From positions 3,534,001-3,598,000 of the forward strand of contig NZ_CP015118.1 in assembly GCF_002116905.1 (NCBI RefSeq): a stretch of 64,000 nucleotides of DNA, read 5' to 3'. This document shows positions 1 to 8,734 of this stretch, in pieces. The notes under the pieces are model-generated. The model saw nothing but the letters and a program-made list of their open reading frames with translations. It ran no database searches and was not told where the DNA came from. The position numbers and the translations under genes were made by a program. This DNA comes from Piscinibacter gummiphilus. GTDB taxonomy: Bacteria > Pseudomonadota > Gammaproteobacteria > Burkholderiales > Burkholderiaceae_C. How positions within the stretch are numbered: the first letter of the stretch is position 1; each line of letters starts with the position of its first letter.

Positions 1-2
1 CC

Positions 3-1295
3 CTGCTCACCGCGCTGCGCGACAGCGACGACACCACGCTCGCGCAACTCGTCGCCTTCCCGCTGCTGTCCATCGATTGCCCGCCCGACCTGCAGCGCCG
101 CATCGCACGACTGAGCACGAACCGCATGGCCGCCGACATCGAGCCGTTGCCCCCGCGCCCGCCGCGCGCCCCGGGTCCGCTGCGCATCGGCTACCTGTCG
201 AGCGACTTCCACAGCCACGCCACCGCGCTGCTGATCGTCGAGATGCTCGAGCACCACGACCCCAGCCGCGTCGAGGTGTTCCTCTACTGCCACAGCGAAC
301 AGGACGGCAGCGCGATGCAGCAGCGGCTGCGCGCCACCGCGAAGTGCTTCCGCGACGTGCGCCACCTGGGCGACGCCGAGCTGGCGAAGCTCATCCGCGA
401 CGACGGCATCGACATCGTCATCGACCTCAAGGGCCAGACCACCGACACCCGCTTCCACCTGCTGGTCTCGCGTCCCGCCCCCGTGCAGGTGAGTTTCCTC
501 GGCTACCCCGGCACCTGCGGCGCCAACTTCCTCGACTACATCGTCGGCGATCCGATCGTCACGCCGCTCGACACCGCCGACCACTACAGCGAACGCATCG
601 CGCAGATGCCCGTCTGCTACCAGCCGAACGACAGCCGCCGCATCCTGCCCCCCGCGCCCACCCGCGCCGAGCTGGGCCTGCCGGACGACGCCGTCGTGCT
701 GTGCTGTTTCAACCAGACGTACAAGATCCTGCCGGCGATGGCCGACCACTGGGCCCGCATCCTGAAGGGCGCGCCGAAGGCCGTGCTGTGGCTGCTGGTA
801 TGGAACCAGCAGGCCTCGGCCAACGTCGTGCGCGAGCTGCAGGCCCGCGGCGTGTCGCCCGAGCGCATCTTCTTCTCGCCGCTGGCCACCGTGCCCGAGC
901 ACCAGGCCCGGCTGCAGTGCGCCGACCTCTTCCTCGACACCTGGCCCTACAACGCGCACACCACCGCCAGCGAGGCGCTGTGGGGCGGCGTGCCGGTGCT
1001 GACCGTGCCCGGCGCCACCTTCGCCGCGCGCGTCGCCGCGAGCCTGGTCACCGCCTGCGGCCTGCCCGAGTTCGCCTGCGACACGCCCGACGCCTACGTG
1101 GACCGCGCCATCGCACTCGCCAACGACCCGGCGCCGCTCCGGGAAGCCCGGCGCCACCTCGTCGAGAACCGCCACCAGCTGCCGCTGTTCGACGGCGCCC
1201 GCTTCGCGCGCGACTTCGAAGCCCTCCTCCAACGCATGTGGGACCGCCACGCGGCGGGCCTCGCTCCCGACCACCTCACCGCCATCACGCCATGA
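3..1295 (+). CDS. GT41 SPINDLY/OGT-type glycosyltransferase, C-terminal part (5' truncated by window edge)
   Basis: The frame is open from the first bases of the window, so the N-terminus, where TPR repeats are expected in this family, lies outside. What remains is the catalytic domain. It shows SDFHSH near the start, an LGYPGTCG segment, FNQTYKI (family FNNFYKI), and LDTWPYNAHTT followed by GGVPVLTVPG and FAARVAASL, the UDP-sugar-binding C-lobe signature of O-GlcNAc transferase-like enzymes. Bacterial members usually glycosylate proteins, including flagellins or adhesins; the acceptor here is inferred only. The stop overlaps the next start as ATGA, so it heads or continues an operon with the sugar-nucleotide genes that follow. 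Confidence 0.88.
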   Translation: MLTALRDSDDTTLAQLVAFPLLSIDCPPDLQRRIARLSTNRMAADIEPLPPRPPRAPGPLRIGYLSSDFHSHATALLIVEMLEHHDPSRVEVFLYCHSEQDGSAMQQRLRATAKCFRDVRHLGDAELAKLIRDDGIDIVIDLKGQTTDTRFHLLVSRPAPVQVSFLGYPGTCGANFLDYIVGDPIVTPLDTADHYSERIAQMPVCYQPNDSRRILPPAPTRAELGLPDDAVVLCCFNQTYKILPAMADHWARILKGAPKAVLWLLVWNQQASANVVRELQARGVSPERIFFSPLATVPEHQARLQCADLFLDTWPYNAHTTASEALWGGVPVLTVPGATFAARVAASLVTACGLPEFACDTPDAYVDRAIALANDPAPLREARRHLVENRHQLPLFDGARFARDFEALLQRMWDRHAAGLAPDHLTAITP

Positions 1296-2068
1296 AAGCC
1301 GTCATCCTCGCCGGCGGCCTGGGCACACGCCTCGCCGAAGAAACCACCGTCCGTCCGAAACCCATGGTCGAGGTCGGCGGCAAGCCCGTGCTGTGGCACA
1401 TCCTCAAGCTGTACTCGCACCACGGCATCAACGACTTCATCATCTGCCTCGGCTACAAGGGGTACGTGATCAAGGAGTACTTCGCGAACTACTTCCTGCA
1501 CATGTCCGACGTCACGTTCGACCTGGCGGCCAACCGCATGGAAGTGCGCCACCGCCATTGCGAGCCGTGGCGCGTGACCCTCGTCGACACCGGCGAACAC
1601 ACGCAGACCGGCGGCCGCCTGAACCGCGTGCGCGACTACCTCGATCCGCACGAGCCCTTCTGCTTCACGTACGGCGACGGCCTCTCCGACGTGAACGTGC
1701 GCCGCCTGATCGACTTCCACCACACCCAGGGCCGCAAGGCCACCGTCACCGCGGTGCAGCCGCCCGGCCGCTTCGGCGCGCTCGACCTGGAAGACCAGCG
1801 CATCACCCGCTTCGCCGAAAAGCCCCAGGGCGATGGCAGCTGGATCAACGGCGGCTTCTTCGTGCTGGAGCCGTCCGTGCTCGACCTGATCCAGGACGGC
1901 GACGAGACCATCTGGGAACGCGGCCCGATGGAGACCCTGGCCCGCGACGGCCAGCTGTCGGCCCACGCCCACGCCGGCTTCTGGCAGCCCATGGACACCC
2001 TGCGCGACAAGATCAAGCTCGAGGAACTGTGGCAGTCGAACCAGGCGCCGTGGAAGGTGTGGAACTGA
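1292..2068 (+). CDS. rfbF: glucose-1-phosphate cytidylyltransferase
   Basis: The enzyme makes CDP-glucose from CTP and glucose-1-phosphate, the entry step to CDP-linked deoxy and branched sugars. The 258-residue length matches RfbF. It starts with the nucleotidyltransferase motif LAGGLGTRL, followed by KPMVEVGGKP and an FTYGDGLSDV core. The ATG at 1292 overlaps the preceding stop, so translation is probably coupled. RfbF is normally followed by the CDP-glucose 4,6-dehydratase RfbG; no such gene follows here, so that step must be supplied by another gene, perhaps the SDR at 7505-8563 or one outside the window. Confidence 0.93.
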   Translation: MKAVILAGGLGTRLAEETTVRPKPMVEVGGKPVLWHILKLYSHHGINDFIICLGYKGYVIKEYFANYFLHMSDVTFDLAANRMEVRHRHCEPWRVTLVDTGEHTQTGGRLNRVRDYLDPHEPFCFTYGDGLSDVNVRRLIDFHHTQGRKATVTAVQPPGRFGALDLEDQRITRFAEKPQGDGSWINGGFFVLEPSVLDLIQDGDETIWERGPMETLARDGQLSAHAHAGFWQPMDTLRDKIKLEELWQSNQAPWKVWN

Positions 2069-2074
2069 GCGTCG

Positions 2075-2626
2075 ATGAAGTTCCACCCGACCCCGCTCGC
2101 CGGCCTGTGGGAGATCGAAACCGCCCCGCGCGGTGACGAACGCGGCCGACTCACGCGCCTCTTCTGCCGCGACGAGCTCGCCGCCATCCGCCCCGGCCTG
2201 CAGTTCGTGCAGGTGAACCTGTCGGCCACCACGCACCGCGGCACCGTGCGCGGCATGCACTTCCAGCGCGGCCCCGCGCTCGAGGCCAAGCTGATCCGTT
2301 GCCTGCGCGGCCGCGTGTTCGACGTGGCCGTGGACCTGCGCGCCGGCTCGCCCACCTTCGGCCGCTGGCACGCCGTCGAACTCGCCGAGGACAACGACCG
2401 GCAGGTGTTCATCCCCGAAGGCTTCGCGCACGGATTCCAGGCCCTCACCGACGGCGTCGAGCTGCTCTACCAGCACACCGCCGCGTACGCACCCGACTTC
2501 GAAGGTGGCGTGCGCCACGACGACCCGGCCCTCGCCATCGCCTGGCCGCTCCCGGTGGGCGTCGTGTCCGCCCGCGACCGCGCCCACCCCCTCATCGATT
2601 CCCAGTTTCCAGGAGTGCAGGCATGA
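2075..2626 (+). CDS. rfbC: RmlC-like NDP-4-keto-6-deoxyhexose 3,5-epimerase
   Basis: A 183-residue cupin protein of the dTDP-4-dehydrorhamnose 3,5-epimerase family. It shows the family landmarks HRGTVRGMHFQ (with the catalytic His), DVAVDLR and IPEGFAHGFQAL. It begins six bases after the rfbF stop and its TGA overlaps the next ATG. In this setting, beside a CDP-glucose pyrophosphorylase and a C-methyltransferase, the substrate is more likely a CDP- or other NDP-4-ketohexose on the way to a branched sugar than dTDP-rhamnose itself. The symbol denotes family membership, not proven substrate. Confidence 0.85.
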   Translation: MKFHPTPLAGLWEIETAPRGDERGRLTRLFCRDELAAIRPGLQFVQVNLSATTHRGTVRGMHFQRGPALEAKLIRCLRGRVFDVAVDLRAGSPTFGRWHAVELAEDNDRQVFIPEGFAHGFQALTDGVELLYQHTAAYAPDFEGGVRHDDPALAIAWPLPVGVVSARDRAHPLIDSQFPGVQA

Positions 2627-3846
2627 AGTGCCGCCACTGCCAGACCGACCTGCGCGACGTCTTCATCGACCTCGGCGCCGCCCCGCCCTCCAACGCGTTC
2701 CTGCGCCCCGAAGACCTCGACCGCCCCGAGCCGCACGTCCCGCTCAAGGTGTTCACGTGCCATGCGTGCCGCCTGGTCCAGATCGACGAGGTGCAGCGTC
2801 ACGACGAGATCTTCTCGAACGACTACGTCTACTTCTCGTCGTACTCCAGCTCGTGGCTCGCCCACGCGCGCGCCTACGTCGACCGCGTCACCGAACGCCT
2901 GGGCCTCGGCCCGCGTTCGTTCGTGATGGAGATCGCCTCCAACGACGGCTACCTGCTGCAGAACGTCCGTGAACGCGGCATCCCGTGCGTGGGCATCGAG
3001 CCCACGGGCAGCACCGCCGCCGTGGCCCGCGGCAAGGGCATCGAGTCCATCGAACGCTTCTTCGGCCACGACTTCGCCCGCGAGTTCGTGCAGCAGCGCG
3101 GCAGGGCCGACCTGATCCTCGGGAACAACGTGTACGCGCACGTGCCCGACATCAACGATTTCACGGCCGGCCTCAAGGCCGCGCTCGCCCCCGCCGGCAC
3201 CATCACGCTGGAGTTCCCCCACCTGCTGCGGCTGGTGGAGGAGAACCAGTACGACACCATCTACCACGAGCACTACTCGTACCTGAGCCTCGGCACCGTG
3301 CGGCGCATCCTCGCGATGCAGGGCCTGACGGTGTGGGACGTCGAGCAGCTGCCCACGCACGGCGGCTCGCTGCGCGTGTGGGCGCAGCACGCCACCCACG
3401 ACCGCCCGGTCGAACCGTCCGTCGCCGCGCTGCTCGCGAAAGAAGCGGCCGCCGGCATGGAAGGCGACGCGTTCTACGCGGGTTTCCAGGCCCGCGCCGA
3501 ACGCATCAAGGACGACCTCGTCGCGTTCCTCATCGAACAGAAGCGCGCCGGCCGCACGGTGGCCGCGTACGGTGCCGCGGCCAAGGGCAACACGATGCTC
3601 AACCACGCCGGCGTGCGCCCCGACCTGATCCGCTGCGTGGCCGACGCCTCGCCGCACAAGCAGGGCCGCTTCATGCCCGGCTCGCGCATCCCCGTGGTCT
3701 CGGCCGACGAATTGCGGGCGCTGCGTCCCGACGTCGTGCTGATCCTGCCCTGGAACCTGCGCGACGAGATCGCCACCCAGCTCGCCGACGTGCGCTCCTG
3801 GGGCGGCCGCTTCGCCGTCGCCATCCCGTCGCTGCAGCTGCTATGA
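2623..3846 (+). CDS. NDP-hexose C-methyltransferase (TylC3/NovU type)
   Basis: A 407-residue SAM-dependent methyltransferase with the three-part layout of sugar C-methyltransferases. The N-terminal zinc-binding segment has paired cysteines (CRHC near residue 3 and CHAC near residue 46). A Rossmann methyltransferase core follows, with EIASNDGYLL, then a C-terminal Methyltransf_14 region with AYGAAAKGNTML. Family members put a methyl branch on a keto-sugar carbon, giving branched deoxysugars. It is translationally coupled to both neighbours through ATGA-type overlaps, which supports one biosynthetic pathway. The sugar product cannot be deduced from sequence. Confidence 0.87.
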   Translation: MKCRHCQTDLRDVFIDLGAAPPSNAFLRPEDLDRPEPHVPLKVFTCHACRLVQIDEVQRHDEIFSNDYVYFSSYSSSWLAHARAYVDRVTERLGLGPRSFVMEIASNDGYLLQNVRERGIPCVGIEPTGSTAAVARGKGIESIERFFGHDFAREFVQQRGRADLILGNNVYAHVPDINDFTAGLKAALAPAGTITLEFPHLLRLVEENQYDTIYHEHYSYLSLGTVRRILAMQGLTVWDVEQLPTHGGSLRVWAQHATHDRPVEPSVAALLAKEAAAGMEGDAFYAGFQARAERIKDDLVAFLIEQKRAGRTVAAYGAAAKGNTMLNHAGVRPDLIRCVADASPHKQGRFMPGSRIPVVSADELRALRPDVVLILPWNLRDEIATQLADVRSWGGRFAVAIPSLQLL

Positions 3847-4949
3847 ACGCCCGCATCCACTACACCCTGCCCTCCATCACCGAGCTGGAGGTGGCCTACG
3901 TCACCGACGCCGCGCGGCACGGGTGGGGCGAGCGTTGCTACGACTACATCAAGCGCTTCGAAGGCGCGTTCGCCGAACACCTCGGCGTGCGCCACGCCAT
4001 CGCCACGTCCAGCTGCACCGGCGCGCTGCACATGGGCATGGCGGCGCTGGGCATCGGCCCCGGCGACGAGGTCATCCTCGGCGACATCAACTGGATCGCA
4101 TCGGCCGCGCCCGTCACGTACCTGGGCGCGAAGCCCGTGTTCGTCGACGTGCTGCCCGACACCTGGTGCCTCGACCCGGCGCTCGTCGAAGCCGCCATCA
4201 CGCCGGCGACGAAGGCCATCCTCGCGGTGCACCTGTACGGCAACCTGTGCGACATGGACGCGCTGCTCGACATCGGACGCCGCCACGGCCTGCCCGTCAT
4301 CGAGGACGCGGCCGAGGGCATCGGCTCGCAGTACCACGGCCGCCGCGCCGGGTCCATGGGCGCGTTCGGCGCGTTCTCGTTCCACGGCACCAAGACCCTC
4401 ACCACCGGCGAGGGCGGCATCTTCGTCACGCAGGACGAGGCGCTGTTCCAGAAGGTGCTGGGCATGAGCAACCACGGCCGCTTGCCCGGCCAGACGAAAC
4501 AGTTCTGGGCCGATGTGATCGGCTTCAAGTACAAGATGTCGAACCTGCAGGCGGCCGTGGGCTGTGCGCAGGTCGAGCGCATCGACGAGCTGATCGCGGC
4601 CAAGCGGCGCATCTTCGCCGCGTACGCCGAACGCCTGTCCGACCTGCCACTCGCGCTGAACCCGCAGCAGCCCGGCACCGTCAACGGCTGCTGGATGCCC
4701 ACCGCGGTGGTCCACGAGGGTGTGGCCTTCGACCGCGAGGCGCTGCTGGCCGACTTCAAGGCCGACCAGATCGACGGCCGCATCTTCTTCTGGCCGCTGA
4801 GCATGCTGCCCATGTTCGAGGACCGCCCGGAACACATCGTGAGCCACGGCCTCCAGTTCCGCGGCATCAACCTCCCGAGCTACCACGACCTCGGCGAGGC
4901 CGAGATCGACCGCGTCTGCGCCCACGTGCGGCGCCACGTGCGCGGCTGA
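3843..4949 (+). CDS. DegT/DnrJ/EryC1/StrS family PLP aminotransferase
   Basis: A 368-residue fold-type I PLP enzyme. It has the TSSCTGALHMGM cofactor-binding segment, the IEDAAEGIGS aspartate region and the lysine in SFHGTKTLTTGEGG (about K184) that would form the internal aldimine, so it should be an active aminotransferase rather than a dehydratase variant, which has His at that place. Such enzymes aminate NDP-keto sugars. The gene overlaps the methyltransferase stop and is followed within six bases by the acyltransferase. The set suggests an N-acylated, possibly C-methylated amino sugar. Confidence 0.88.
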   Translation: MNARIHYTLPSITELEVAYVTDAARHGWGERCYDYIKRFEGAFAEHLGVRHAIATSSCTGALHMGMAALGIGPGDEVILGDINWIASAAPVTYLGAKPVFVDVLPDTWCLDPALVEAAITPATKAILAVHLYGNLCDMDALLDIGRRHGLPVIEDAAEGIGSQYHGRRAGSMGAFGAFSFHGTKTLTTGEGGIFVTQDEALFQKVLGMSNHGRLPGQTKQFWADVIGFKYKMSNLQAAVGCAQVERIDELIAAKRRIFAAYAERLSDLPLALNPQQPGTVNGCWMPTAVVHEGVAFDREALLADFKADQIDGRIFFWPLSMLPMFEDRPEHIVSHGLQFRGINLPSYHDLGEAEIDRVCAHVRRHVRG

Positions 4950-4954
4950 GTCCC

Positions 4955-5596
4955 GTGGACGACATCCTCTTCTGGGGCGCTTCCGGGCAGGCCAAGGTGC
5001 TGCACGAGGCCCTCGCCGGCAGCCGCTGGCGGCTCGTCGCGCTGGTGGACCGGATCGCGCTGGCCTCCCCCTGGCCCCACGTGCCCGTGCTGCGGGGCGA
5101 GGACGGCCTGGGCGACTGGCTGGCCGCACGGCCCGGTGGCACGACCGGGCTGCACGCTGCGGTGGCCATCGGCCGCAACGATGGGAGCCGGCTCGACACG
5201 ATGGCACTGCTGCGCCGCCACGGCCTCGCCATCGCCACGATCATCCATCCCCGCGCCTTCGTCGCGGCCGATGCCGCGCTGGGCGACGGCTGCCAGGTGC
5301 TGGCCCTCGCCGCGGTGTCCAGCCATGCCCGGCTGGGCGACGGTGTCATCGTCAACACGTCGGCCTCGGTGGACCACGACTGCGAACTGGGCCACGGCGT
5401 GCACGTCGCCCCGGGCGCGCGCCTCGCGGGTGAGGTGCGCGTGGACGACGGTGCGTTCATCGGCACCGGTGCCGTGTTGCTGCCGCGGCGCCACATCGGC
5501 GCGGGCGCCGTCGTGGGCGCGGGCGCCGTGGTCACGCGCGACGTGCCCGCCGGGGCCACGGTGGCCGGCAACCCGGCCCGTCCGCTGGCGCGCTGA
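4955..5596 (+). CDS. NeuD/PglD-type sugar O- or N-acyltransferase
   Basis: A 213-residue protein with an N-terminal Rossmann-like nucleotide-sugar-binding part (ILFWGASGQAKVL). A left-handed beta-helix of hexapeptide repeats follows (from about residue 95: NTSASVDHDCELG, VHVAPGARLAG, AFIGTGAVLLP, AVVGAGAVVTRDVP) and ends in the typical GNPARPL. The His in VDHDC corresponds to the catalytic base of PglD/NeuD. The start is GTG at 4955, since no ATG fits the conserved N-terminus. It probably acylates the amino group installed by the upstream aminotransferase and closes the plus-strand operon. Confidence 0.86.
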   Translation: MDDILFWGASGQAKVLHEALAGSRWRLVALVDRIALASPWPHVPVLRGEDGLGDWLAARPGGTTGLHAAVAIGRNDGSRLDTMALLRRHGLAIATIIHPRAFVAADAALGDGCQVLALAAVSSHARLGDGVIVNTSASVDHDCELGHGVHVAPGARLAGEVRVDDGAFIGTGAVLLPRRHIGAGAVVGAGAVVTRDVPAGATVAGNPARPLAR

Positions 5597-5617
5597 CCTC
5601 CAGCGCGCCCCGCCCGG

Positions 5618-6838
5618 TCAGACCGGGAACTTCGTCATCAGCTGCAGTTCGCTGACGAACCGCGCCGAGCTCCCTGCCGGCAGCACGTCGGCCGTCTGGG
5701 CACCCCGCGCGAACACCAGCGTGTTCGCGCCGAGCGGCTCGAGCTGGCTCGCGTGGGCGACGAAGCGCGGCGTGTGCTTCATCTTGCTGACGATCAGGTC
5801 GCGCAGGTCCGGCTCGAACGTGCCGAGGCACACGAGGTCCGTCACGTCGCGGTTCAGTTCGGGGTCCTCGGCCAGGAAGGCGAGCACCGCGAGCAGGCGC
5901 AGCGACGACAGCGCCATCGACAGCTTGGCCTCGGCGCCCAGGGCCTTCAGGCGGTAGGCCAGGTAGTAGGTCTCGACCGGGTCGCGTTCGCTGCGCATGC
6001 GCAGCCGCACGGCGGTGGCGATGCGTTCGGCCACGTGATCCTGGATGCGCAGCAGGAAGCCCAGGCGCTCCATGTCGCTGACCTGGCCGGAGGCGCGGCC
6101 CAGGATGTACTCGAGCCCCGACCGGTAGCGGTCCCAGGCCATCTCGGCTTCCTCGGTGCCACCCTGCACGCGCTGGTGGTCGGCGAAGTAGTTCGTCATG
6201 GACACGTAGTACGAGTCCTTCATGAACAGCACCGACGAATGCTCGACGAACTCGGAGGCGTGCACGAACGCGTAGTACGCCTGTTCGTGGATGCGCGGCA
6301 TCACCGACTGCACCATCTCGCGCCGGCAGATGTAGATCTCCGGCCAGATGCCGTAGCGCAGCAGCGTGTCGAGCAACATGCGGTGCTCGCCCTGCGGGAT
6401 CAGCACGTCGCGGTCCTGGCGATAGAACTGGCCCAGGTCCTTGTCGGCCACGAGGTCGAGCAGGCGCCACGGCGCGTAGGCGATGCCGATCTGCGGGTTC
6501 GCCTCCATCACCTCGATCGCGCGGGCCACCTCGGCCCCCATCACGCAGTCGTCGTCGGCCACGTAGATCACGTAGCGGCCCTTCGCCTGGGCCATCATGT
6601 ACTGGTAGTTCGCGCGGCCGCCGCGGTTGGTCTCGTGCCGCACGCTGCGCAGCGGCAGGCGGTCGGCGTAGCGGGCCACGATCTCGGGCGTTTCGTCGGT
6701 GGAGGCGTTGTCGGAGATGAACACCTCGTGCGAGAACGGGAACTCCGCGAGGTGGTCGGACAGGCTCTGCAGGAGCGAGTCGAGGTACCGGCTGCGGTTG
6801 TAGGTCGGGATGCAGAAGCTGACCAGGGGTGCGTTCAT
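5618..6838 (-). CDS. GT2-family glycosyltransferase
   Basis: A 406-residue protein with an N-terminal GT-A domain. VSFCIPTYNRSRYL is the nucleotide-binding first strand, EVFISDNASTDETPEI follows, and VADDDCV is the metal-binding DXD-type motif near residue 95. The remaining 280 residues are a mostly helical C-terminal extension that I do not recognise. It is on the opposite strand to the sugar-nucleotide genes and converges with them across about 20 bases. It probably transfers a sugar during assembly of the same surface glycan or modification; donor and acceptor are unknown. Confidence 0.85.
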   Translation of the reverse strand: MNAPLVSFCIPTYNRSRYLDSLLQSLSDHLAEFPFSHEVFISDNASTDETPEIVARYADRLPLRSVRHETNRGGRANYQYMMAQAKGRYVIYVADDDCVMGAEVARAIEVMEANPQIGIAYAPWRLLDLVADKDLGQFYRQDRDVLIPQGEHRMLLDTLLRYGIWPEIYICRREMVQSVMPRIHEQAYYAFVHASEFVEHSSVLFMKDSYYVSMTNYFADHQRVQGGTEEAEMAWDRYRSGLEYILGRASGQVSDMERLGFLLRIQDHVAERIATAVRLRMRSERDPVETYYLAYRLKALGAEAKLSMALSSLRLLAVLAFLAEDPELNRDVTDLVCLGTFEPDLRDLIVSKMKHTPRFVAHASQLEPLGANTLVFARGAQTADVLPAGSSARFVSELQLMTKFPV

Positions 6839-6872
6839 CTGGGTGTACCGGTAGGGGTTGGGTGGGGCCGCT

Positions 6873-7508
6873 TCAGCTCGTGAAGTAGCGGCGCCAGAAC
6901 TCTTTCTTGTGCGGCTTGATGACCGGGCGGCCCGGTCCCGGCAGCACGTAGCAGTCGCCGGGCGTGTCCGTGTCCACCAGGCAGACGCCCGGGGCGATCA
7001 CCGTGTTGCGACGGATGTGGCAGTGGCCGATCACCATCGAGCCCGGGAACATCACGATGCGGTCTTCGAACACCGGCCGGTGCCCGTCGAGCTTGTGGCC
7101 GATGGTGCAGTTCTGGTGGAAGACGAGGTGGCTGCCGAACGTGGCCTTCGCGAACACGAGGCCCGGCGTGTGCCCGATCAGGAACACCTCGGGCAGCGGC
7201 ACCTCGTAGAACAGCTCGAGGCCGTGCAGCGCCTTGTTCAGCAGGAACAGGCGCGTGGCGGTCACGCCGTCCTTCAGGTTCATGCCGATCTCGTTCGACA
7301 GGAAGTACAGGAAGCTCGCGTACTGGCCGGAGTACTGCGGGTCGAACCCCTGCGGCCAGGCCACCACCTGCGACACGCAGCGGCGGATGCGGTCCAGCGC
7401 GGCGGGCATCGCGGCCGTCACCGACGGGCGGCTGTCGTGGTCGTCCGGGTAGAAATTCTCGAGCTGCCGGCAGACGAACGCGGCCAGCTTGACGGGATCG
7501 GGGCTCAT
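6873..7508 (-). CDS. serine O-acetyltransferase-like hexapeptide protein
   Basis: 211 residues. The N-terminal half is helical as in CysE-type serine acetyltransferases. The C-terminal half contains hexapeptide-like repeats (FHQNCTIGHKLDGH, IVMFPGSMVIGHCHI, NTVIAPGVCLVDTD), consistent with a left-handed beta-helix acyltransferase. It differs from housekeeping CysE in length and lacks a recognisable C-terminal cysteine-synthase-binding tail. Its start overlaps the SDR stop by 4 bases (ATGA) and it lies just upstream of the GT2 gene. It is more likely an acetyltransferase for the glycan than a cysteine-biosynthesis enzyme. Confidence 0.7.
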   Translation of the reverse strand: MSPDPVKLAAFVCRQLENFYPDDHDSRPSVTAAMPAALDRIRRCVSQVVAWPQGFDPQYSGQYASFLYFLSNEIGMNLKDGVTATRLFLLNKALHGLELFYEVPLPEVFLIGHTPGLVFAKATFGSHLVFHQNCTIGHKLDGHRPVFEDRIVMFPGSMVIGHCHIRRNTVIAPGVCLVDTDTPGDCYVLPGPGRPVIKPHKKEFWRRYFTS

Positions 7509-8563
7509 GCCGCGGCGGCCTGGCGCCAGCGCAGCTGCTCGTCGAGCGCACCCGTGGCGATGTGGCGCTCCAGCACCTTCAGCCGCATGTGCTGCGACGA
7601 GCGGAAATCCGCATCGGCGAAGCCCATGCGCTGCAGCCCGGTCTTCAGGCCCTCGATGGCCTCGGCCAGCTCCACCAGCGGCTGGTGGTCCGGGGCCACC
7701 TGCTCGAACAGCGAGAAGTCGACGCGGTACGAGCGCTTGTCCGGCGGGGCCTCGGTGTTGATGCTGACCCGCGTGCCCGGCACGGCCTGCGCCACGGCGG
7801 CCGCGAGGTCGCGCACCTGGTAGTTCCAGCGGTTCGAACCCACGTTCACCGCGAGGTACGGCGACGTCTCGGCCGGGTCACGCACCAAGGCCCACTCGAC
7901 GGCCCGGGCCATGTCGCGCACCTCGATCAGCGGGCGCCACGGGCTGCCGTCGCTGAGCACGGTGATCTCGCCACGCGTCAGCGCGCAGGCGACGAAGTCG
8001 TTGAGCACGAGGTCCAGGCGCAGGCGGTCCGACATGCCGCAGGCGGTGGAGAACCGCAGCGAGGTGACGGCGGCGCCATCGGCCGGCAGGCGCGACAGGG
8101 CGGCCTCGCAGGCCACCTTCGAACGGGCATAGGCCGTGAGCGGGTTCAGCGTGTCGCCCTCGCGGCGCGCGGGGCCGTCGGCAGCGCCGTACATGCTGCA
8201 GCTGGACGCGAACACCACGCGGGTCACGCCGGCCTGCAGCGCGCGGCGGGCGATGTCCTCGTGGGCTTCGTGATTGATTTCACGGGTGACGGCTTCGAAG
8301 CGCGACCCCATCGGGTCGTTCGAGACCGCGGCCAGCGCCACCACCGCATCCACGCGGCGCAACAGCGCGTCGGGCAGGTGGCGCACGTCACCGTAGACCT
8401 GTTCGTCGAGCAGGCGCTCGGGCAAGTCGATGCTGCCGGTCAGGCAGTGGGCGAAGTAGCCGTTGTCGTACCCGATGAGGCGAACGCCGGGCATCGTCGC
8501 CCGCAGGTGGCGCACCAGCACCGGACCGACATACCCCAGGTTCCCCGTGATCAGAATTCTCAT
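7505..8563 (-). CDS. NAD(P)-dependent SDR epimerase/dehydratase
   Basis: A 352-residue extended SDR. The N-terminal Rossmann motif is written TGNLGYVG, and the active-site YxxxK is in LTAYARSKVACEA, with a preceding SSCSMYG serine. It is the first gene of the minus-strand glycan trio and is divergent from flagellin across 171 bases. It could be the 4,6-dehydratase, 4-reductase or epimerase missing from the CDP-sugar pathway in the plus-strand operon, but sequence alone does not settle the reaction. Confidence 0.85.
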   Translation of the reverse strand: MRILITGNLGYVGPVLVRHLRATMPGVRLIGYDNGYFAHCLTGSIDLPERLLDEQVYGDVRHLPDALLRRVDAVVALAAVSNDPMGSRFEAVTREINHEAHEDIARRALQAGVTRVVFASSCSMYGAADGPARREGDTLNPLTAYARSKVACEAALSRLPADGAAVTSLRFSTACGMSDRLRLDLVLNDFVACALTRGEITVLSDGSPWRPLIEVRDMARAVEWALVRDPAETSPYLAVNVGSNRWNYQVRDLAAAVAQAVPGTRVSINTEAPPDKRSYRVDFSLFEQVAPDHQPLVELAEAIEGLKTGLQRMGFADADFRSSQHMRLKVLERHIATGALDEQLRWRQAAAA

Positions 8564-8734
8564 GCTTGCTCGCAGACGTGCCGACGGCGGGACCGACTGT
8601 CCCTCTGGAGTTGTCGGCCGTTCGGGGCCGCGACTGAAGTCATTGCAGATCGATTTAATGAATCCGCAGCCCCGGTCGTCCTGTACTCATGACGGCGCCG
8701 AAACCGGTGCCACCGCAACAACCTGGAGATCGCC

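Noticed and set aside
1094..2587. 497-codon minus-strand ORF opposite rfbF and the epimerase
   Set aside because: It spans three coupled plus-strand genes and encodes only compositionally biased sequence.
8564..8734. Sigma-54 or sigma-28 promoter before flagellin
   Set aside because: The only TTGC lacks a GG at the required 10-base spacing, and the GCCGAC near 8579 has no matching -35 element. I could not support either promoter.
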